Origin: Chitinophagales bacterium
GTDB lineage: Bacteria; Bacteroidota; Bacteroidia; Chitinophagales; CAIODY01
Assembly (NCBI GenBank): GCA_947452995.1
Contig: CANGEV010000008.1
Span: forward strand, 1 to 64,000
Length of the DNA stretch: 64,000 nt
Reading direction: 5' to 3'
Of this stretch, positions 7,852-15,030 are shown one piece after another. The notes beneath the pieces are model-generated. The model saw only the letters and a list, made by a program, of their open reading frames with translations. It had not been told where the DNA came from and searched no databases. Each line of letters opens with the position of its first letter. Positions within the stretch are counted from its first letter, which is position 1. Both the position numbers and the translations under genes were made by a program.

Positions 7852-9963
7852 GTGTTGAAAACGGCATTTAAAATAGCGTTGGTTGGTAATCCGAATTGCG
7901 GGAAGACATCGCTATTCAACTTGCTTACCGGATTGCGTCAGAAAGTGGCCAATTATCCGGGTGTTACCGTCGATAAAAAGACGGGAGAATTCGACCTTGC
8001 ACCAAATCAACATGTGGAGATCGTTGATCTTCCCGGTACCTATAGCTTATATCCTCGGTCCCTCGATGAATTTGTCGCCTTCGATGTTTTGTTGAATCGA
8101 GATAATGAATCGCATCCTGATCTAGTGGTAGTCGTAGCCGACGCTTCTAACCTCAAGCGTAATTTGTTGTTCGCCTCGCAAATTATTGATTTGCGTATCC
8201 CAACGGTAATTGCCTTGAATATGTTAGATGTGGCCGAGCAACAAAATATCCATATCAACCTGCAAGCCTTAAGTACAGCCTTGGATGTACCAGTTGTGGC
8301 GATTAATGCAAGGAAAGGAGCCGGAATTGAAGAGTTGAAGAAAGTAATGTCTAAAACGAAAGAAGCTGCCAAAGCTGATTTCATCGATCTTTCAACACTT
8401 CATCCTGCACTCGTCAAAGAAATTCAAGGGATAACACAATGTTCAAGTGATTATGCTGCTTTACTAACGGCGCATCACTATATGAATATCTTTTGTCTAG
8501 ATGCTAAAACGAAAGAACGTGTTCGAGCAAAGATTCAAGAGCATGCCTTCAAACACAGTGTGATACAAGGCGATGAGACACTCCTTCGTTACGAACGTAT
8601 CAACCAATTGCTTTCTCTAGTAAGTGATTCTAAACCTTCACAAGAACCACACGACCTTGGTAAAATTGATAAAGTTTTAACGCATCCTATCTGGGGCTAC
8701 ATTTCTTTTGTGGCTATCATGTTTGTGATGTTCCAAATCATCTTCTCGGTTGCCTCCTATCCAATGGATGCTATCGATAGCGTTTCGGTTCAATTACGTT
8801 TGTGGCTGAGTCAGCAATTGCCAAATAATATCTGGACCGACCTACTGAATAACGGGCTTATAGCAGGATTAAGTGGTGTGCTCATCTTTATTCCGCAAAT
8901 TATGTTACTCTTCGGCATGATAACCATCCTGGAAGATACCGGCTATATGGCGCGTGTCTCTTTTATGATGGATAAGCTCATGCGTAAAGTAGGTATGAAT
9001 GGCAGAAGCGTTGTGCCTTTAATGTCGGGAATGGCTTGTGCAGTACCCGCTATTATGAGCGCTCGTACCATTGAGAATCGTAAAGATCGATTGATTACCT
9101 TATTCGTAACGCCGCTGATGAGCTGCTCTGCTCGATTGCCTGTATATACTTTGTTAGTGGGCATGTTAGTGCCGAATGATTATCTTTTTGGCGTAATTAG
9201 TCTGCCTGGATTGGTCATGCTCGGGTTATATTTTTTGGGATTCATCGCTGCTATCGTCGTGGCTTTTATTATGAATCTTATGGTGAAACAAAAACAGAAA
9301 AGCTACTTCATTATGGAGCTACCTGTTTATCGTATGCCTCGGGTTGGAAATATCTTTATCACCATGTATGAGAAGGCGAAGATATTCACTTTTGAAGCAG
9401 GTAAAGTAATTTTGAGTATCAGTATTATCTTGTGGGTATTGGCTTCATTCGGACCAACAGCTTCGCGAGAGAAGGCGGAAAAGACCTATCAATCTGCACT
9501 TGCTGTCGCAAAGACAGATTCCATGCGAACGCTGGCTGAAAATGAGTATCAAGCCAACAAATTAGAATCCTCTTATGCCGGTACTTTAGGTAAAGTCATT
9601 GAACCAGTAATCAAGCCGCTTGGTTTTGATTGGAAGCTTGGAATTGCCTTGGTTACCAGTTTTGCAGCGCGTGAAGTCTTTGTTGGTACGATGAGTACGC
9701 TTTATTCTGTGGGTTCGGATGCGGATGAACGCTCTTTAAAAGCCAAATTAAACGAGGCGCGTGACGAAGACGGAAAGCCTATTTTTACGATGGCAGCGAT
9801 CTTATCTCTTTTGATCTTTTATGCTTTCGCCTTGCAATGTATGAGCACAATTGCTGTGGTGAAACGTGAGTCGGGTAGTTGGATGCTCGCAATCGCACAG
9901 GTTTTGACAATGACAGGCTTAGCCTATCTATGTAGTGGAATCGTGTTTCAGATTCTAAAATAA
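7852..9963 (+). CDS. feoB: Ferrous iron transport protein B
   Basis: 703 aa inner-membrane Fe2+ transporter with an N-terminal GTPase. G motifs: G1 GNPNCGKTS, G3 DLPGTYSLYP, G4 ALNMLDVAE. The membrane part begins near residue 275 and contains both gating repeats, SGMACAVPAIMSART and TPLMSCSARLPVYTLL, followed by AREVFVGTMSTLY. GTG 7852 is the likely start; no in-frame ATG precedes it. The usual partner feoA is not upstream but converges on it from the opposite strand with only 2 nt between stop codons. No FeoC-like gene is seen. Confidence 0.96.
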   Translation: MLKTAFKIALVGNPNCGKTSLFNLLTGLRQKVANYPGVTVDKKTGEFDLAPNQHVEIVDLPGTYSLYPRSLDEFVAFDVLLNRDNESHPDLVVVVADASNLKRNLLFASQIIDLRIPTVIALNMLDVAEQQNIHINLQALSTALDVPVVAINARKGAGIEELKKVMSKTKEAAKADFIDLSTLHPALVKEIQGITQCSSDYAALLTAHHYMNIFCLDAKTKERVRAKIQEHAFKHSVIQGDETLLRYERINQLLSLVSDSKPSQEPHDLGKIDKVLTHPIWGYISFVAIMFVMFQIIFSVASYPMDAIDSVSVQLRLWLSQQLPNNIWTDLLNNGLIAGLSGVLIFIPQIMLLFGMITILEDTGYMARVSFMMDKLMRKVGMNGRSVVPLMSGMACAVPAIMSARTIENRKDRLITLFVTPLMSCSARLPVYTLLVGMLVPNDYLFGVISLPGLVMLGLYFLGFIAAIVVAFIMNLMVKQKQKSYFIMELPVYRMPRVGNIFITMYEKAKIFTFEAGKVILSISIILWVLASFGPTASREKAEKTYQSALAVAKTDSMRTLAENEYQANKLESSYAGTLGKVIEPVIKPLGFDWKLGIALVTSFAAREVFVGTMSTLYSVGSDADERSLKAKLNEARDEDGKPIFTMAAILSLLIFYAFALQCMSTIAVVKRESGSWMLAIAQVLTMTGLAYLCSGIVFQILK

Positions 9964-9965
9964 TC

Positions 9966-10223
9966 TTAATTCAGGTGGATATATTCGAGTGGTGGGTTTT
10001 CAATCACCATCACACTAGCCGCTTCTTCTAATCGAAGCGATAATTCATAGCCAGCCACGCTAATCGCGATAGGATCGCCTAGTGGAGCTATATTGATGAC
10101 TTTTACCACTTCTCCAGGTAAACAGCCCATCTCCATCAATTTTGTCGATACGCCTTCGTCTGTGAAACGACTCACAACGCCTAACTGACCAACTTTCAAC
10201 TTACTTAAAGGCAACATACTCAC
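9966..10223 (-). CDS. feoA: FeoA-like SH3-domain protein
   Basis: 85 aa from GTG 10223 (83 aa if ATG 10217 is used). Compact FeoA/SH3 fold: LSKLKVGQLGVVSRF, then LMEMGCLPGEVVKVINIAPLGDPIAISVAGYELSLRLEEA. It is thought to bind FeoB and stimulate iron uptake. It is read convergently to feoB, their stops 2 nt apart, so the two cannot share a message. It is the third gene of a tight operon behind two tiny lipoproteins (3-nt gap from the preceding stop). Confidence 0.9.
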   Translation of the reverse strand: MSMLPLSKLKVGQLGVVSRFTDEGVSTKLMEMGCLPGEVVKVINIAPLGDPIAISVAGYELSLRLEEAASVMVIENPPLEYIHLN

Positions 10224-10226
10224 TAA

Positions 10227-10367
10227 TTATTTGCGGATACTACGGTTGTCGACGTTAAACTTAGCACGTGTATCTTGAGAATTATGTCCCCAATAATAAC
10301 TATGACAAGAACTGCCAAGAATAACAAGCGCAAATAAAACTGCCGCTAATTTAATCGCGTTCTTCAT
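10227..10367 (-). CDS. Tiny putative lipoprotein (46 aa), second gene of feoA operon
   Basis: Too short for the ORF track. ATG 10367 opens 46 codons: MKNAIKLAAVLFALVILGSS then Cys21 and a polar tail, CHSYYWGHNSQDTRAKF..., ending in TAA 3 nt before the feoA GTG. The basic start, hydrophobic core and GSSC give a plausible though not ideal lipobox, so a lipid-anchored tail of about 26 residues is predicted. It starts 2 nt after the stop of the first small gene. No homologous family is recognised. Tight packing and codon-like structure support it being real. Confidence 0.6.
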   Translation of the reverse strand: MKNAIKLAAVLFALVILGSSCHSYYWGHNSQDTRAKFNVDNRSIRK

Positions 10368-10369
10368 GA

Positions 10370-10513
10370 TCAAACGATGTTTTGATTGTGTATGGTAATA
10401 GATGAAAAGGTCGGGCAGGTATTACACTTTTTCGACTTGTGCGGGGCACCTTTGGGCTGGCAAGCTACTAGGGTGAGGCTCGCGCAAAATAATAGAATGG
10501 CTATGTAACGCAT
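10370..10513 (-). CDS. Tiny putative lipoprotein (47 aa) with CxxC, first gene of feoA operon
   Basis: Too short for the ORF track. ATG 10513 opens 47 codons: MRYIAILLFCASLTLVAC with a good lipobox LVAC (Cys18), then QPKGAPHKSKKCNTCPTF. The mature part is about 30 residues and has a CNTC pair that could bind a metal or form a disulfide. It leads the tight run lipoprotein - lipoprotein - feoA. A TACTTTTA sequence about 22 nt upstream of the ATG on the minus strand may be its -7 box. A metal-related role is only an inference from the neighbour. Confidence 0.65.
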   Translation of the reverse strand: MRYIAILLFCASLTLVACQPKGAPHKSKKCNTCPTFSSITIHNQNIV

Positions 10514-10684
10514 ACGACGATTTTCAGTCCTTAAAAGTAAAGGAAAAATATGGAATCCACTAAAAAATCATTCTGCTGAACTTTATTGTGATGAAATTGT
10601 TTTTTTGATGTAATTCGGTTTCAAAATATGGCTGAAAAATACTAACTTGTTCCTTTAATTAATCACCCTCAAATTACCCCTGTT

Positions 10685-11998
10685 ATGGGCATAGTAAAAG
10701 ATAAATTTCGTGAAGTCTCCTTGAAAGTAGGCGAGGAGGTAAAAGAATTGTTGAAAGAGCACGGCGACAAAGAACTTGGTAAGATTACGATCAGCCAAGC
10801 TTATGGTGGGATGCGCGATATCCCTGCAATGGTGTATGAAACATCTTTGTTGGATGCGCAAGAAGGTATCCGTTTTCGCGGCTATTCTATCCCTGAATTG
10901 CGTGAGAAATTACCGCATGCAGAAGGTAGCTCAGAACCATTACCAGAAGGTATTTTTTATTTGATGTTGACTGGTGAATTACCAACGCCGGAAATCGTGA
11001 AACATCTTTCTACAGTTTTTGCTAAACGTAGTCATGTGCCGAAGCACGTTTTCGAAGTATTGGATAAATTGCCAATCTCTACACACCCTATGACGCAGTT
11101 CACTACTGCGATCATGGCAATGCAAACAGAATCTTTGTTTGCTAAAGCTTATCGTAAGGGAATGAGCAAAAAAGACTATTGGGATTATACCTTTGAAGAT
11201 TCGATGAACTTGATCGCTCGCTTACCGCGTGTAGCTGCGTATATCTATCGTCGTACTTACAAGGATAACGTACATATCGAACCAGATCATTACTTAGATT
11301 GGGGTTCTAACTTCGCCCACATGTTGGGTTATGAAGAGAAGGAGTTTCATTATTTGATGCACCTTTATTTGACAATTCACGCAGATCACGAAGGTGGTAA
11401 CCTTTCTGCACATACCGTACATTGCGTAGGTAGCGGATTGGCAGATCCTTACTTGTCATTTGCTGCAGGTATGAACGCTTTGGCGGGTCCTTTACACGGA
11501 TTAGCAAACCAAGAAGTAATTCGTTGGATTCAAGCGATGCAAGAAGAATTAGGTGGTGGCATTCCTAGCCGTCAGCAAATCATTGATTATGTAAATAAGA
11601 CAATGGCTGAAGGCAAAGTGGTTCCAGGATATGGTCATGCTGTATTGAGAAAGACAGATCCTCGTTTCACGGCGCAAATGGAATTCGCTAAGAAGTATAT
11701 GCCGACAGATGAGTTGAATAATATCGTTTGGACATTGTACGAAGTGGTGCCTGAGATCTTGGGAACGAAAGGTAAAATCAAAAATCCATGGCCTAACGTA
11801 GACGCACACAGCGGCGCTTTGTTGGTACATTATAACTTAGTTGAAAGCGATTTCTATACGGTATTGTTCGGTGTGAGTCGTGCATTAGGTGTATTAGCGC
11901 AATTATGTTGGAGCCGTGCTTTAGGATTCCCATTAGAGCGTCCGAAGTCAATGACTACAGAATGGATTAAAGAATTTATTGCAAAGAACCCTGCGTAA
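10685..11998 (+). CDS. gltA: Citrate synthase, eukaryote-like type
   Basis: 437 aa. Condenses oxaloacetate and acetyl-CoA to citrate, the entry to the TCA cycle. The catalytic triad sits in motifs matching the mitochondrial enzyme better than the E. coli hexameric type: GPLHGLANQE (His), VPGYGHAVLRKTDPRF (His) and NVDAHSGALLVHY (Asp). The N-terminal ISQAYGGMRDIPAMVYETS...GIRFRGYSIPE also fits the eukaryote-like (Si) group known from Bacteroidota. It stands alone, with a strong hairpin terminator behind it. Confidence 0.96.
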   Translation: MGIVKDKFREVSLKVGEEVKELLKEHGDKELGKITISQAYGGMRDIPAMVYETSLLDAQEGIRFRGYSIPELREKLPHAEGSSEPLPEGIFYLMLTGELPTPEIVKHLSTVFAKRSHVPKHVFEVLDKLPISTHPMTQFTTAIMAMQTESLFAKAYRKGMSKKDYWDYTFEDSMNLIARLPRVAAYIYRRTYKDNVHIEPDHYLDWGSNFAHMLGYEEKEFHYLMHLYLTIHADHEGGNLSAHTVHCVGSGLADPYLSFAAGMNALAGPLHGLANQEVIRWIQAMQEELGGGIPSRQQIIDYVNKTMAEGKVVPGYGHAVLRKTDPRFTAQMEFAKKYMPTDELNNIVWTLYEVVPEILGTKGKIKNPWPNVDAHSGALLVHYNLVESDFYTVLFGVSRALGVLAQLCWSRALGFPLERPKSMTTEWIKEFIAKNPA

Positions 11999-12024
11999 TA
12001 GATTACAGCGATCTAATATAATTG

Positions 12025-12067
12025 AAAACGCCTCTGTCTAACGGAGGCGTTTTTTTTGTGGGAGAAG
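12025..12067 (+). terminator. gltA terminator (first copy of 43-bp repeat)
   Basis: Stem AAAACGCCTC / GAGGCGTTTT with loop TGTCTAACG and a run of eight T. The whole 43-bp block, including the trailing GTGGGAGAAG, is repeated exactly at 12843-12885. Confidence 0.9.
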
Positions 12068-12080
12068 ATGGCGATATGAA

Positions 12081-12407
12081 TTAGTCGACGAATGTTTCTT
12101 GAATGATAGCCTTTATTTTGCTAATCTCCTTTTCGCTAATAATTTCAAGTTGTTTAATAACACGCTTTTTGTCGATGGTTCGAATTTGGTCAATTACGAC
12201 CCATCCTTTTGTTTTTTTATGTTTGATTTCAACTCGTGTAGGATAGGGTTTTGAGCTGTTTGTAATGGGTGCAATCACGATTGTTTGCAAGTACTTGTTC
12301 ATTTCATTTGGAGAAATGATGAGGCAAGGTCTTGTTTTTTTTATTTCACTTCCAATGGTTGGGTCGAGGTTAACCAAGACAATTTGGTATTGACTTATAG
12401 ACTCCAT
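12081..12407 (-). CDS. mazF: MazF/PemK-family endoribonuclease toxin, module 1
   Basis: 108 aa, the usual MazF length. The SH3-like beta barrel is recognisable from YQIVLVNLDPTIGSEIKKTRPCLIISP (the GSE-K-RP signature), then IVIAPITNS and KGWVVIDQIRTIDKKRV with the conserved D-Q-x-R. Toxins of this family cut mRNA at short motifs when the antitoxin is degraded. The start overlaps the mazE stop by one base (TAATG), typical of translational coupling. Sequence specificity cannot be read from the protein. Confidence 0.93.
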   Translation of the reverse strand: MESISQYQIVLVNLDPTIGSEIKKTRPCLIISPNEMNKYLQTIVIAPITNSSKPYPTRVEIKHKKTKGWVVIDQIRTIDKKRVIKQLEIISEKEISKIKAIIQETFVD

Positions 12408-12643
12408 TATTCAAAGTTTTCATCCTCCCATACATCGTCTATGAGTAAGGCGTCATCACCATTTTCATGCATTTTAAAAAAAGCTTTTTCCCATCCTTTT
12501 CTCGGCTCTGCTTTCGGTTTTAGCACGATTTGTTTTTTTTCTAGAATTAACTCTAGTTTATCCTGAATACAATATTTTTCAAGAATGGTTTTGGAAAGGC
12601 GTATTCCTTTTGAATTGCCAATATTTATCACTGGTATTTCCAT
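12407..12643 (-). CDS. mazE: MazE/AbrB-family antitoxin, module 1
   Basis: 78 aa. The N-terminal swapped-hairpin AbrB fold binds DNA (MEIPVINIGNSKGIRLSKTILEKYCIQDKLELILE). The acidic C-terminus (DDALLIDDVWEDENFE) is the usual toxin-neutralising tail. It precedes mazF with a one-base overlap. A 27-base inverted repeat just upstream is its likely own operator. Confidence 0.92.
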   Translation of the reverse strand: MEIPVINIGNSKGIRLSKTILEKYCIQDKLELILEKKQIVLKPKAEPRKGWEKAFFKMHENGDDALLIDDVWEDENFE

Positions 12644-12657
12644 GAGATCTCGAGTTT

Positions 12658-12684
12658 AAATGTGATTACAAAGTAATTACATTT
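12658..12684. promoter_or_regulatory. Inverted-repeat operator upstream of mazE
   Basis: AAATGTGATTAC and GTAATTACATTT are 12-base arms with one mismatch around AAA, centred about 28 nt upstream of the mazE start. This matches the autoregulatory sites of MazE-type antitoxins. Function is inferred from position and symmetry. Confidence 0.65.
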
Positions 12685-12842
12685 TAAAATAAGTTCCAAA
12701 CTTTTTTACATGAATGCGGTGCGGGAGTAATTGCTATTTTCAGTAAAAAAATTAGGATTCTGTGTTATTGAAGTATAACGCAATAAATGGAGTTTTATTA
12801 TCAGAATTGTTATAAATATTAGTTGTGATTACCATAAAATAA

Positions 12843-12885
12843 AAAACGCCTCTGTCTAACGGAGGCGTTTTTTTTGTGGGAGAAG
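12843..12885 (+). repeat. Second copy of the 43-bp gltA terminator repeat
   Basis: Base-for-base identical to 12025-12067, including loop, T-run and the GTGGGAGAAG tail. It lies 818 bp downstream, so the two copies bracket mazEF module 1. No plus-strand gene ends here that would need it. It looks like a duplication scar. Confidence 0.9.
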
Positions 12886-12966
12886 TGATGAATTGAATGC
12901 TGCGGATTGAATTTCGAAGCTGGAAGATATCTTGTTGAAGTGTGAAATTTTTTTTTGCAACGTTTT

Positions 12967-12996
12967 TACGCTGCACGAATTAATTCGTGCAGCGTA
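12967..12996. repeat. 30-bp perfect palindrome, copy 1
   Basis: TACGCTGCACGAATT followed by its exact reverse complement. The next bases, AGTATAACGCAAAAAAA...GAATTTAGTAT, are also shared with copy 2 at 18229, so the full direct repeat is about 65 bp. Confidence 0.9.
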
Positions 12997-13051
12997 GTAG
13001 TATAACGCAAAAAAAATGGAATTTAGTATGTTGTTGTTAATGTGGAGGCAT

Positions 13052-13387
13052 CTAAATATCGAGCACGATTCTTAGGTTTGCCTTTAATTGCTGTTTTTGC
13101 TCCTTTGTTAATTGCCCCAATTTCTTTAACAGTCTTTTGTTGTCTATTGCTCGAACTTGATCCACCAGTATGTCACTCAATTTGTCGAGCTGCCCTTTTT
13201 TTAGATGAACACGTAAAAGTTCAATCTCTTTTTTTACGTTGGTCGTAACAGGGCAAATTAAGGTCGACTTGTGTGTTTCATTTAGAAGATCGGTCTGAAC
13301 AATCACCACAGGTCTTGTTTTTCCGGGTTCAGTTCCTTGGCTTGGGTTTAGGTCGGCAAGCCAAATGTCGTATTGCTTAATCTTCAT
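13052..13387 (-). CDS. MazF/PemK-family toxin, module 2
   Basis: 111 aa. Same fold as module 1 but only distantly similar: YDIWLADLNPSQGTEPGKTRPVVIVQ (G-x-E-x-G-K-x-R-P signature), STLICPVTTN, LVDQVRAIDNKRLLKKLG. Predicted mRNA interferase. Its first 11 bases overlap the end of the antitoxin gene. It is not a duplicate of module 1, since the antitoxin belongs to a different class. Confidence 0.93.
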   Translation of the reverse strand: MKIKQYDIWLADLNPSQGTEPGKTRPVVIVQTDLLNETHKSTLICPVTTNVKKEIELLRVHLKKGQLDKLSDILVDQVRAIDNKRLLKKLGQLTKEQKQQLKANLRIVLDI

Positions 13388-13607
13388 CCATTAATTTTTC
13401 AAATTCATGTAAGACGTCCATTGAGTCTTTGTTGGTCAATTTAGATTCCTTCATCAATTGCATTTTCAAAAGTCTGCGTTTATTGTAAAGATTGTAAATG
13501 CTAACAGCTTCGTTAATGTATCGATTTCTCGCTAGCTTAAGTTTAGACGTCAGCTCTTCCGCTTCCTCAAAAATCTCGTCATCAAGTTTAAGTGATAAGG
13601 TTTTCAT
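13377..13607 (-). CDS. Ribbon-helix-helix-type antitoxin, module 2
   Basis: 76 aa from ATG 13607. The track's 13724 start adds 39 residues with no domain character and crosses the operator. MKTLSLKLDDEIFEEAEEL...RNRYINEAVSIYN has the beta strand and two helices of a ribbon-helix-helix DNA-binding domain. A charged C-terminus (VLHEFEKLMDED) probably wraps the toxin. It overlaps the toxin start by 11 bases. Confidence 0.85.
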   Translation of the reverse strand: MKTLSLKLDDEIFEEAEELTSKLKLARNRYINEAVSIYNLYNKRRLLKMQLMKESKLTNKDSMDVLHEFEKLMDED

Positions 13608-13625
13608 TATTTTGTTTTCTTGTAA

Positions 13626-13649
13626 AAGTATATACTTAGAGAGTATACT
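13626..13649. promoter_or_regulatory. Putative operator of toxin-antitoxin module 2
   Basis: A 12-bp perfect palindrome AAGTATATACTT, followed 4 nt later by AGTATACT, lies 19-42 nt upstream of the antitoxin ATG. Two related palindromic boxes fit cooperative binding by ribbon-helix-helix dimers. The sequence also provides a TACTTTTA -7-like box on the minus strand. Confidence 0.55.
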
Positions 13650-13894
13650 GCAAATCTTTTGGCAATTATTATTCAGAGTGTAGCCGCAGATTGGTAGAAT
13701 TGTTAAGGTTTCGTGAATAGACAAGCGTATTCCTGTTTTGCGCCTGCGGCAAGCGGAGTCGTATTACTTATAAGTATAACGCAAAAAATCTCAATTTATT
13801 TTCTAGTGAAATAGAAATTTAAAATCAAACTTGTTTTAATATTTATCTATTATACTTAAAGATTTTTTCTTCCTACAACAGCTAAATACCCCAC

Positions 13895-13925
13895 AAAAAA
13901 GGCCCCGTTCAAAAACGGAGCCTTT
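13895..13925 (-). terminator. Duplicated terminator of the giant-gene tail
   Basis: On the minus strand AAAGGCTCCGTT / AACGGGGCCTTT with a TTTG-like loop and T-run. It is identical to the terminator of the 2800-aa gene (19267-19298), as are the roughly 25 bases between it and the stop codon. Confidence 0.85.
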
Positions 13926-13946
13926 CACAAAGTATAAGATTAAAAT

Positions 13947-14048
13947 TTATCTTAACAAAGTCACACTGCCTGTCTTGCTGAAGTTCTTCCCATCCGTGCT
14001 ATTGCCCTTCCACACACGGCCATCCAAGAACACCGCATCTACTCTTTT
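13947..14048 (-). pseudogene. Remnant 3' end of a CHU_C-domain giant protein
   Basis: The frame reads VDAVFLDGRVWKGN...FSKTGSVTLLR-stop and equals the last roughly 32 residues of the 2800-aa protein, with several synonymous changes. Upstream of about 14048 the similarity stops abruptly and attC-like sequence begins, so only the tail survives. It is either the relic of a paralogous secreted-protein gene cut by the cassette array or a partial duplication of the neighbour. It has no start and should not be expressed. Confidence 0.85.
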
Positions 14049-14119
14049 GCATGTAGGCGATGTTGCCTTGTATTGTCAAGAACCTTCGGGACGGCAATAT
14101 TGCTTACACGCTGTTAAAG
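14048..14119 (-). other. attC-like site A (truncated)
   Basis: Minus strand: CTTTAACAGCGTGTAAGCAATATTGCC, a spacer, then GGCAACATCGCCTACATGCA. The arms pair imperfectly and match site D almost base for base. The caspase stop codon is part of the CTTTAAC core. The terminal GCAAACCGTTA seen in sites B-D is missing, replaced by the giant-gene tail. Confidence 0.65.
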
Positions 14120-14857
14120 GCTGTTTAATTTTATTGCAAATGGGAAATTCAAGTTTTCTTCTTTATCATTTATTGTTACAATTTTTGGATTCTGATCAAA
14201 ATTTGATTTGAATTTCAAATACTGATGAGCTAAATCATTCGCACCATTTATAGATAATACGCTTTCGTTATTTTGGTTCTCATACCATTCCAGAGATGTT
14301 TTTAGCAATGAATAAGTATAATCGCCTCCTAATTCTGTATCATTACTTATTTCTCCAACCGAGCAAGTATAAGCAATAGAAATACCATCTGTACTTTCAG
14401 AAATTAGTTGCATGTGTTTTTCACTAGAATTTGGTTGGTTTAAAGCTGAATTAAAGGATAAATATTCAGGGCCTGAGAAACTTGAGTATTCTTCAACTAA
14501 GGATTTTCGGCATGTATCAATAATTATTAGTGCTTTAGGTGCTTTTATTATCGAAATTAGTTGAGAAACAGAAAGTGATTCGGAGTCGTTTATTGCAATA
14601 TTCGTTTCTTTTAAGTCTTGATGACCATGGCCGGAAAAATATACAAGTAAGAAATCAGTGTATGTACTTTGAAATAATTCGATCAAATTTTCAGATGGAC
14701 ATTTAAACAGTCCTGCGATTTCATTATCCTGCCAAGAACCACCAATAGGTGATTTTAAAAAACTTTCAAAGTGATGTAAATCTTTGTCTACGCCCTTTAA
14801 ATAATTAGCGGAATTCTTTGGTCCTGGGGAACCAATCATTATGGCTTTTCTTGTCAT
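14114..14857 (-). CDS. Caspase-family (peptidase C14) protein
   Basis: 247 aa with a stand-alone caspase-hemoglobinase fold. The His-Cys dyad is visible: VYFSGHGHQ (His, about residue 76) and ALIIIDTCRKS (Cys, about residue 114). The start KAIMIGSPGPKNSANYLKGVDKDLHHFESFL is the usual first strand plus substrate-loop helix. GISIAYTCSVGE and GGDYTYSLLKTSL also fit C14. No effector or sensor domain is fused. Prokaryotic caspases cleave proteins after basic residues and several act in abortive infection or regulated cell death; that role here is inference. It occupies one cassette between attC-like sites B and A. Confidence 0.85.
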   Translation of the reverse strand: MTRKAIMIGSPGPKNSANYLKGVDKDLHHFESFLKSPIGGSWQDNEIAGLFKCPSENLIELFQSTYTDFLLVYFSGHGHQDLKETNIAINDSESLSVSQLISIIKAPKALIIIDTCRKSLVEEYSSFSGPEYLSFNSALNQPNSSEKHMQLISESTDGISIAYTCSVGEISNDTELGGDYTYSLLKTSLEWYENQNNESVLSINGANDLAHQYLKFKSNFDQNPKIVTINDKEENLNFPFAIKLNSL

Positions 14858-14867
14858 ATTCTAATTG

Positions 14868-15001
14868 CCTTTAACGGTTTGCGGCTTGGCGTAGTGGAGG
14901 AATTAAAAGCACCAACTTTCAGCCTTGCACAAATGTAAATAAAAAGGACTAACGTTCATTTAAGCACGTCAGCCCCCATTACGCCAAACCGCTGTTAGGC
15001 G
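14868..15001 (-). other. attC-like site B
   Basis: Minus strand: GCCTAACAGCGGTTTGGCGTAATGG, about 78-nt spacer, CCACTACGCCAAGCCGCAAACCGTTAAAGG. Arms pair over about 20 positions with mismatches. The outer cores GCCTAAC (RYYYAAC) and GTTAAAG (near GTTRRRY) are those expected of an integron cassette site. It lies between two unrelated genes. Confidence 0.7.
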
Positions 15002-15030
15002 TAGGCAATTCTATTCAGTCGCCCCCTTGA

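Larger units (their letters stand above)
12685..13051. other. Non-coding stretch between the two mazEF modules
   Basis: No convincing gene; the 74-aa minus-strand ORF crosses a terminator. It holds one AGTATAACGCAA motif (12772), the second 43-bp terminator copy and the first 30-bp palindrome with its tail. Confidence 0.6.

Noticed and set aside
12752-12976. 74-aa minus-strand ORF
   Set aside because: It runs through the duplicated terminator hairpin and the A-rich tract; low-complexity composition and no family pattern.
13975-14211. 78-aa plus-strand ORF, resembling the 68-aa ORF at 19348
   Set aside because: Both are antisense shadows of the giant gene's tail and of its truncated copy, so the similarity only reflects the duplication.
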